Assembly (NCBI GenBank): GCA_030704615.1
Contig: CM060733.1
Span: forward strand, 21,576,001 to 21,640,000
Source: Takakia lepidozioides
Lineage: Eukaryota; Streptophyta; Takakiopsida; Takakiales; Takakiaceae
Reading direction: 5' to 3'
Length of the DNA stretch: 64,000 nt
The notes beneath the pieces are model-generated. The model saw only the letters and a program-made list of their open reading frames with translations. It was not told where the DNA came from and made no database searches. How positions within the stretch are numbered: position 1 is the stretch's first letter; every line of letters begins with the position of its first letter. Both the position numbers and the translations under genes were made by a program. Below, one piece after another: positions 56,590 to 64,000 of the stretch.

Positions 56590-56819
56590 GTCAGTAGCTC
56601 AGTTGGTTAAGTGCACTGAGTGCCACCCAGATGATTCTGGGGTCGAATCTTGCTACTACTGACGGGTGTGGTATGGTTCTTGGGCGGTGTCCCACTCATT
56701 CGCCTCCATGGCGCATAAATGAAAGAGGTTATTTTCTCCTCTCACTACAAAGGGGCCTGATTTGTGAGCTGTCGCTCCCAGGTGTTTCCCTTTTTGAAAA
56801 AATAAAATAAAATAAAAAA
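56590..56819 (+). repeat. tRNA-derived SINE, most complete copy
   Basis: A tRNA-like head at 56590-56663 opens with GTCAGTA and closes with TACTGAC, a perfect 7-bp acceptor-like stem. It has an A-box-like GCTCAGTTGG and B-box-like GGGTCGAATCTTG. The body continues to AGGTGTTTCCC and an A-rich tail with AATAAAATAAAAT. The 3' part recurs at 11868-11928 and the head at 55988. Not a working tRNA: the anticodon and T arms do not fold. Confidence 0.75.
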
Positions 56820-58705
56820 GAGCCTAAAAGGGCTTAAAAGGGCGTCTGTCCCCTTTTGTTAAAAAAAAAGAAAAAAGAAGAAGAAGAAAGAGCCCTTAAG
56901 TAAAATTTATGAACAGACAGAGAAATGGGTCCACGCGGTGGGTATGCGTTTCTGAGTAGCTTCGTGAAATTTTGTGGAAGCCGGTTTGTCTGCAGAGAAG
57001 AACGTTCCAAGTGGACACGAGGATGCTTGTTGGTGGGGCACGACGTACGCGGGCAACCTGTAGAGGCTCCGTGGGCAACAGATCTGCGGAGGACTGTTCT
57101 TTTTGTCTTGCAATTGAATGGGTCAATTAGCTCGAGGCCAAACGGGGTCAGTAGTTGTGCTCTCTCTAAATAGAAGGGGAGTTGTTACAAAACTTGTTTG
57201 AACCGCGCTGCTTCAGGGTCACCAAAACTGCCCAGGAGAAGACTTGAATAGTGCTAGAGTTATTGTCGTACATACACCACCCATGTCGCTGTCTTTAGCT
57301 TCCTGGAAGATTTGATATTCTAGAGCCCTGCAATGGGTCACTGGTTTCTCATGGGGAGTTGAGAGACAAGATGGGTGGCGGTGGCGAGAGGGAATGTGAT
57401 CAGAACTGTACAGATGGAGATCAGATCCCTGAGGCAGCTTGAAACTTTGAGAAATAGATTGTGTACTTGACAGGGCGGGGGTAGCTTGATTAATATACAG
57501 TCTAGTGTCACTGCATTGGCTACTATGCAGAAATCCACGGGTCACTATGTCCAATTAAGCCACGACAGGCCTCCGATTTGATTGTCGAATGAGACTAGGA
57601 AAAACTCACCCATAACCAGATGAGATGGAAGTAGTTGACTTTGAAGATCATGTGCAGCTCTGCGCCATCGTCTATTCGGCGAAGCTTTGAAGGATCTAGA
57701 GGGGACTCAGCAACAAGCGAGACCACTTGCTCCAGGAAGTTCACTTCAAGGGACTAGTTCTACAATTCTATTCATGAATTCAATCGAAGTCCAGACACAG
57801 ATGAGGAAAGCAATTCCAACTTAGACTAACAAGCAGAACGAAGCTCCCAAGACTCATGGCGTCGTACAGCTTCGTAAACCAGAAAAAGTTACACAGGTCT
57901 GTTCTGGATTATCATCTGACAAAGACGACGGTGCTTAAAGGAGACCCTGAGGAGAAAGAGCGTGAAAGAGCTCTTTGATGAAAGGTCAAACAAAATTGAA
58001 GGTGAGTTCTTATGCACACATTGTCTCTCATCTGCCCCTTCTAATGTACCTTATACCCACAAGACCACCTGACTACAGAATCGGCTCTCTTTCTTTCTCT
58101 TTGTTGGAGAATGAAACATTTGAGGAACTTAATGATATACCGGTCGTTCAATAGTCGAGATCTACAGTATGCGTTTGGTACTTGTTGTTTCAAGAAACGA
58201 CATTCGTTGGTTGAGGAGAGGCCGAAGATTTCAGATCTCTATGGGTACTGCAAGATACTACGTGCACGCATGTGCATGAAGCTTGATAATCCAGGTGGCG
58301 ATTCGTGATCAATCCCAATGCTTCCTCCTCTTTGAACAATAGATGAACTCGTGACTGTCTTTATTATCCTTCTTTCGAACGCTCTTTACTAGCTGGCCAG
58401 CAGTGTCTTTCTGTACCTAATAACAGATCAGAGTGAAGGAGACGATGGAGACACACTTGTCAGCTGCACTTAGAGTTGATGAACCAAAAGATCATGGCTT
58501 GCCCATTGTGATTGTCACCAGGCAGTTTGCAGCTAGATCCTCCTTTCAGACACTGTATCTGGTACACGGTGAACAATTATCGAATTCCGTCCATATGTAC
58601 ATGTGTCTTTAGCTGTGAGGGACCGTCCACAGACCCCCACATCAGGCAGAGGTCTATGAAATTCCTACAGTACTTCTAATGTAGATTCTACGCAATAGAT
58701 AGTTA
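56820..58705. other. Possible 5' exons or UTR of the 680-codon gene
   Basis: A short frame at 57856-57978 (+, MASYSFVNQKKLHRSVLDYH..., 40 codons) has a gene-like start and a possible internal donor (CACAG|GTCTGT). A second at 58446 begins METHLSAALRVDEPKDHG. Neither could be joined in phase to 58776 by eye. ORFs at 56925-57173 and 57219-57554 look like shadows. Confidence 0.3.
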
Positions 58706-58775
58706 AATAATCCTTAATTCTCTTAATGCTGACCACGTAGCAGGCAATGCGGGGAGTGAGCAACGTTCGGTATGT

Positions 58776-60818
58776 ATGATTAGCATCGACTCGAGTGAAA
58801 GTGTACAATCATCAATGTACAGCTGCAATCGCATGTTGATTATGGACTCCAGCCCTACTAGTGACAACTTCGAAAGTCCTCACCTGATGGATTTTCGAGA
58901 ACAAGTTGCCCCGAAGGAGAGCTACGAAGAGAAGGTTGGGTCGAAGGCTCTGGAAGGGAACAATCCTAGTAGGAGAATAGGTGGATTTCATAATGAGCGG
59001 GTTGTTCCATTTCCTCCAATGGTCCAACCGACTCCCGGCTATGACGTTCGACAGGATGCATCGCGCTACAGAGACTCCGTGATAAAACTCAAGGCCAAAC
59101 TGCCTATTTTATCATCAGATCTACCGAAGTTAGCCCCAGTGGAGAGCATTCAAGGGGGGTCGACAGAGCGCAGGCTGGAGCATTCGGATCCGGAGGTTAG
59201 TTGTGCCGTGCAAGTACTAGACAAGCTCATTGCTTTGGCTAAACAGTGTGGGGAAGCTGCAAAATCTAGCAGCTGTGAACCTGATTCCATGAAACCAGAT
59301 TATCGTTCTCTGGATCAGTCAGAGTCGCTCTTCCCATCGTTCTTCAACTACAGATTTTATTCAGCTTCAGTGTCCTCTGGTGATCGTGAAGAATCTCAGA
59401 ACACCAAGGGGTCAGATAGTCCAAGTATGGACATACCAGAGATACAGCCTTTTCAAGAGTCTTATCAATTATCAGAGACTCGGGCAGACAGTGGGCCTCT
59501 GGTTCAGGCAGAATCACAGACATGTCCCTCTCCGTTTTCTTCCACATACAGTCTAGATTCTGCGGCTTCCACGTCTACTGAAGGGCCCCTCGACCAATCT
59601 CGGACTACATTAAAGGAGCCATATAGTCGGAATGTGAGCATAACAGAAATACGTCAGTTTGAGCGCTACCCACCATCAAAGAATGAGGCAGACAGTGGGT
59701 CTCAAGATTCGATGGAGAAGTCTCTGCACGACATGGATCAGGAGATACACGTTCCACGTGATGTGGACTTACCGGAGATAGAATCTTTTAAACTTTATGA
59801 CGCAGGTTTAAGAACGGGTTTTGTAGCTTCCATGGAGGCACATAGTGGGTCTGATCTGGATCAGATCGACAATTCAAATGATCTCCTCCCATTCCACTTC
59901 ACAAACAAGGTCTCTCCCGCATCCGTGTCCTCGTCCGAAGATGCCGACATGGAGCAAAGTAACAATGCACCTGATACCCTCGAGCTGGCCTTAGTGAAGC
60001 CACAATCTTTTCAAAAGTCTCACTCAGATTCAAATCATACCAGCTGGAAACCTTGGATTCCAGAGGCAGATGGACGGACCCCCGATCAGACTGAGCTGCA
60101 ATTTGAGGTAATTCCATCCCGTTTCACATCCAGAGGACGCGATTCTACCTTTCCCCTTGAGCAATTAGCTCAGACGAACGTGCAGGCATCATCTAGTAGT
60201 GCTGTTGATCCATCAGAGATCCAACCTTTTCACGAAAGTCCACCGCATTGGGTACCATGTATAGACTCTTCGTCTGCACCTCCTTCAGTTTCTGGCTCCT
60301 TCAGAAGCGGTAAGTTTAAGGGCGATCCACAGGTGTTGGCGCAATTATCAAAGAGTATTGAGCGCCTAGCCCTGGACAGATCGAAAAGGACTGTGTTCTT
60401 TGCTGATGAATTTTACGACGATGATGATATAGTTCCGAGTGTTAGCAGCTGGGATGTGGATGAGAGACACGACCTTGTGGAAGGATCCAGGATGCTCTCT
60501 AGACATCCTATGGGTCAAGTAGTAAGTTACACGGGCTCCTCTCGGGGTTCTTCTACTTCCCCTGAGGGTTCTTCCCACGGCTTTTCTTGTTCAGGAAGAT
60601 TACTCTCTTGGTCAGGGAGGATATTACTCGCATTTAGGGCTCATAGCAAGGGGAAATCGGCTAGGGGTGATGACATAGAATGTCATGTGGATGCGAGGAG
60701 TTTTGCCGGATCAGCACGTAGAGATGCTCAACAGATCAAAGGAATACTTAAAGGCAGCCGCAGTGGGATAGGTAACAAACTTACAGTAGCAGACATATTG
60801 AAGGAAGACTTCGGATAA
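58776..60818 (+). CDS. Unrecognised 680-residue disordered protein with internal repeats
   Basis: A continuous 680-codon frame, far longer than chance. The frame is open back to 58706, and an acceptor-like TAGCAG at 58737-58742 means ATG 58776 may be internal to a terminal exon. Composition is Ser/Pro/Glu/Asp-rich, with no membrane span, signal peptide or catalytic motif. A module of roughly 70-100 residues recurs: an F-rich start (PSFFNYRFYSASVSS; LPFHFTNKVSPASVSS; SPFSSTYSLDSAAST; PSRFTSRGRDSTF) and a [D/S]xxEIxxF core (DIPEIQPF at about 219, SITEIRQF 288, DLPEIESF 328, DPSEIQPF 477), followed by ADSG. The C-terminus is basic and less repetitive (RDAQQIKGILKGS, then KLTVADILKEDFG). Function unknown; layout suggests a scaffold or regulatory protein with linear motifs. 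Confidence 0.75.
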   Translation: MISIDSSESVQSSMYSCNRMLIMDSSPTSDNFESPHLMDFREQVAPKESYEEKVGSKALEGNNPSRRIGGFHNERVVPFPPMVQPTPGYDVRQDASRYRDSVIKLKAKLPILSSDLPKLAPVESIQGGSTERRLEHSDPEVSCAVQVLDKLIALAKQCGEAAKSSSCEPDSMKPDYRSLDQSESLFPSFFNYRFYSASVSSGDREESQNTKGSDSPSMDIPEIQPFQESYQLSETRADSGPLVQAESQTCPSPFSSTYSLDSAASTSTEGPLDQSRTTLKEPYSRNVSITEIRQFERYPPSKNEADSGSQDSMEKSLHDMDQEIHVPRDVDLPEIESFKLYDAGLRTGFVASMEAHSGSDLDQIDNSNDLLPFHFTNKVSPASVSSSEDADMEQSNNAPDTLELALVKPQSFQKSHSDSNHTSWKPWIPEADGRTPDQTELQFEVIPSRFTSRGRDSTFPLEQLAQTNVQASSSSAVDPSEIQPFHESPPHWVPCIDSSSAPPSVSGSFRSGKFKGDPQVLAQLSKSIERLALDRSKRTVFFADEFYDDDDIVPSVSSWDVDERHDLVEGSRMLSRHPMGQVVSYTGSSRGSSTSPEGSSHGFSCSGRLLSWSGRILLAFRAHSKGKSARGDDIECHVDARSFAGSARRDAQQIKGILKGSRSGIGNKLTVADILKEDFG

Positions 60819-61609
60819 AGCCCAGCAGGCCTATCAAAGCTAATTCGATCACTAACACCAATTTCTGGAGTTCTGTAAATACCCGTGCATCCAGCTCGGA
60901 CCTGTGAATATTGTGATGGTCCGAACTTCTTGCTCCAAAATATTTGTTATTTGCAACTGGTGCTTGTAAAAGAGGAAGAACTTATCAAGCTCTAAGAGCA
61001 CTGTAGAGTCGAGGACTGGATCAAATGCTCGAAAGGGAAAGTATCACCAAACCACCTGCAGGTTGCCTCACGGTTTTGGCGCACTCCACTCCTGATATCG
61101 AGAGAAGAGCTAGAGCTGCCGGTTGGTTTACCCTGCTGGGTGCCCGAGATGAAATCTGCATCCGACCACCTCAGTGGGGCCACATTCCCCAACCACTGGG
61201 CTACATTCTACATCCTTCGGTCAGTAAACTACTCCAAAAGCAGAAAGTTTTGTCCCATGCACATAACTTCTTGTTTGGACGTCCCACTTTCCACCACATT
61301 CAATCCAGAATACAGAACCCCATAAAGAAGAATATAATGCCAGCCACAGGCTGGTGGTCTTGAAATTGTAACTTCATTTTGTTAATCAAGCTGTTGCCTT
61401 CAAACAGGAATGGAAAATTCAAGAAATATCAGAAAACTGTGCAAATAACTACATTGGCGATGAGAAAAATTATCCCTACGCGGCACTGTACATGGCTTCC
61501 CCATGTCCCACTCAAACTATGCCTGTAGCAGCTCAAAAGCTGCATGAGAAAGTTGAACAATGAGTATAACCTTGGAGAGTAATTGAAAGAGTTCTCTCTG
61601 CAACTAGAT
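60819..61609. other. 3' flanks of convergent genes
   Basis: Between the stop of the 680-codon gene (+) and the stop of the Tm-1-like gene (-). Opposing short ORFs (60992-61192, 61025-61363) have no recognised similarity. Probably both 3' UTRs. Confidence 0.45.
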
Positions 61610-63672
61610 TCAGCCATTGATTTGGATTGCTTTGTACTGCTGCATAGTGCCAGCAATGGCTTCTTCCACTGGCAACCGCTCCATGCTTGATGCGCCATAA
61701 AAACCATGCACTCCATGCGTTCGCTGTAGCACATATTCCGCTTCCTTTGGCCCAGAGATGGGTCCTGGATAGGAGAGAAAATAAGGTTTGTCAAGGCATC
61801 AGCACAAGAGCCAACATAACCTGCAACACCCTCTAGACCCCGTTGGGAAATCTCCTCTTAATTTAAAAGGTTTTTTTATGAGGGAAGATATGAGCAGGGC
61901 TAATCCCAGAAACGGCCTCAGCACAATGTGACACCTGTCTTATTCCACTGAGGATCCTCGTAAAAATCCTGAACCGGTCAACTGACCATCTGTTGCTTCA
62001 ATCACAGGTTTTGAACCCTGTATGGCTTCCAACCCATGAGCACGTTCTGGTACATATAAAACAGCTCTAGCAGAACCCAACTAAAAACCATGTTTCTGAA
62101 GAGCTTGTACAGGACATCTTCAATCCTTTTACATGTATTTCTCCATAGATATCAAATCCTCACCAGAGGTCCCTAGGTCAATGCTGCAGAATCACTTTTT
62201 TAGGCATTTTAGCTCCAAAAACCAAACTTCTCAGTCACATCTTAAACGGAACCTACAAGATAGAAACAAGTGTCAACAGAACCAACCTCCATGGCAGAGT
62301 ACAATGATATCTGAATTGACCGCGTGAGCTGAATCTGCAATGGCCTGCACGCGTCTAACACTGTCATCCAGTGATACTGCAGTTTTCGCTCCAATGGAAC
62401 CAGCAGTTGTTAGCCCCATGTGTGCAACCACAATGTCGGCCCCTGCCATGGCCATGGCATGCGCTTCATGCTCATTGAAGCTGTATGGGGTTGTCAAAAA
62501 TCCCAATTCGTGCGCTTGCCTTATCATCAACACCTCAACTCTGCAGCCAACCGTCCAATGCATGTAAGTCATTCTCAAATCACCCAGAACCCTCTCCATG
62601 ACACTACTTTGATAGCAGAAGTGTGCACAAGGGCTGGCATCCCTTGGGCATGAAACTTCAGTGGTGTTAATTGTACAGATCTCTTGAGACTCAGTGAATT
62701 ATAAAGTAGCTTGCAAAGAAGAAGCCCTAGTTCTATGAACAATTTTCTGCTGATGGTGACAATTGAATGAGAGTTGAAGCTAGTTACCCATAACCCATGC
62801 CAGTTTCCTCAAGATTTTGCCTGAAGTTACCATCAATGAGGCCAACAGTAGGGAAGTTTTGGATGCCGGAAAACCCAAGATGCTCCAGCTCACGCAAAAA
62901 GCGGTCCATGCGGCGGAAGGGATCAGTAGCACACACCCCTGCAAGGACTGGAACCCGTTTTACCACCTACAATACATATGACCCACAGATATTCTCAACA
63001 ATTAACGATCCACCTCCAAAGTAACTTCACTGAAGTCCATTTCCAACTCTTCTCCAGTTATATTGTAGTATCAATAGGTAACCCATCTTTTCTATGATGA
63101 GATTTCCTTCTTTAAGTGGTTACGAGTTACAACTCCATGATTTGCAACTGGTGTACCTAAGCTTCCGGCAGCAATTCCACTCTGGGTGCCATCCTACACA
63201 AATCTCCATATGCTGCAGTCCTAAAAACCTCCATATGTAACAGTCACTCTTCTGGTGCCTTGCATGAATGTAGAGGGTGATGCTGACTGAAGTTAGTACA
63301 GATAACAGCCTCTTTCCCTTGCAGGTACTGCCCCCTGTCTGGGCTGCCCCAATGATTGTATTCATCATAGTATCGAGCCCTTCCAAATGTATTCAGACCA
63401 AAAAAGGACAAGCTAGAAACATACCGGCAAAACCTCACTTGCCATTTCGATCACCACAGCATTTGCATCTTTGAAGGGCATGAGACCTGACAATGAGCCC
63501 CTCCCAGCCATTCGGAAGCGTCCTGAGTTGTATATTACTATCAAGTCTGCCCCACCTTCCTCCTCAAACTTTGCAGATATCCCTGTCCCTGCCCCGGCAC
63601 CGATTATAGGGATCCCTTGCGAAATCTGTTTCCTCAATTTTTGTAGCACAGCCTGTCGTGAGCTCAATGTCT
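61610..63672 (-). CDS. Tm-1-like protein, C-terminal TIM-barrel exons (5' cut by window)
   Basis: Homologue of tomato Tm-1 and related plant proteins, which join an N-terminal UPF0261 domain to a C-terminal TIM-barrel of the phosphoenolpyruvate-hydrolase-like family. Tomato Tm-1 binds tobamovirus replication proteins; the ancestral plant role is unknown. Exons: 63672-63425 ([54 protein letters not shown]), 62966-62788 ([40 protein letters not shown]), 62540-62287 ([28 protein letters not shown]), 61764-61610 ([35 protein letters not shown], stop TGA). All joins are GT-AG and in phase, about 278 codons. The N-terminal domain must lie beyond 64000. No lesion is seen in the visible part. Confidence 0.92.
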
Positions 63673-64000
63673 CTGGAGGACATAACATCACAACTACATC
63701 AGCAAACTTCGCTACAATCAATTATTGAGGATGAACAATGTTTGATTGCAAGGAAACCAATGGATGTTGTGCACACAACAGTCATTTATTACAGGCAGAA
63801 GTAGTATACACACTGCAATAACAAGAGCCTAACGAGCGAAACCTCAGGAAAATTGGAAGTAGCAAAATGCATAGAGTCAAGACGTGTGATATAGATAGAG
63901 ATGTGAGATAATTAAACTAAAGAAAGAGAAATAAAACACCCACTGAAAACCTACAGAGGTTATGGGAGCGAATGTGGACCTGGATTGGCGCGTGAAAAAT
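63673..64000 (-). other. Intron of the Tm-1-like gene (runs off the window)
   Basis: Starts at acceptor CTCCAG (63673-63678 on minus). No further exon recognised to the window end. Confidence 0.55.

Noticed and set aside
56590-56663. Functional tRNA gene
   Set aside because: The acceptor-like stem is perfect, but the anticodon and T arms do not fold and a SINE body follows.

Overview
This window is nuclear DNA from a land plant. It has GT-AG intron-containing genes for a plant-type hexokinase, an old-yellow-enzyme/12-oxophytodienoate reductase (OPR), a HIT-domain protein, CFAP20 (BUG22) and a Tm-1-like protein, together with plant-type Ty3, Ty1/copia, LINE, SINE and hAT elements and a broken terpene synthase. 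The species cannot be fixed from sequence alone. TE-filled introns, a glycine/serine-rich linker in the hexokinase C-terminus and a diterpene-synthase-like relic hint at a non-flowering lineage (bryophyte, lycophyte or fern), but this is weak inference. All exon models below were read by eye from splice signals and family similarity.

Layout. 0-4.4 kb: a terpene synthase pseudogene with one exon inverted, then tRNA-like SINE sequence and unassigned DNA. 4.4-9.6 kb (-): a complete nine-exon hexokinase. 10.9-11.9 kb: a decayed copia fragment. 12-18 kb: gene-poor DNA with a tandem repeat, a thioredoxin-reductase-like relic, two hAT-type non-autonomous elements and a stray copy of one OPR exon. 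19.1-33.7 kb (+): a hAT-transposase-derived sequence ending in a poly(A) tract, split by a 12.2-kb Ty3-type retrotransposon (- strand) that is bounded by a perfect 5-bp target duplication. 35.2-40.25 kb (-): a four-exon OPR with a LINE in its first intron. 42.8-45.85 kb (-): a small membrane-protein gene and CFAP20, arranged so that the stop of the first lies 8 nt before the ATG of the second. 46.4-50 kb (+): a HIT-family gene, head-to-head with the membrane-protein gene. 51.2-52.1 kb: a third hAT-type element with a perfect 8-bp duplication. 52-58.7 kb: repeats, SINEs and oligo(A)/(T) retro-remnants. 58.8-60.8 kb (+): a 680-codon unrecognised low-complexity protein with internal repeats. 61.6 kb to the window end (-): the C-terminal exons of a Tm-1-like gene whose 5' part lies beyond the window.

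Most notable: (1) the 8-nt-spaced membrane protein/CFAP20 pair, which looks bicistronic; (2) the Ty3 element, which has an open frame ahead of gag and about 3.9 kb of extra coding-like sequence after pol, and whose 5' LTR is reduced to 12 bp; (3) the OPR, in which two expected active-site positions are substituted; (4) three hAT-type elements sharing a CAGTGTTG terminus. The host genes otherwise look like ordinary, unlinked housekeeping or metabolic genes; I see no biosynthetic or defence cluster.
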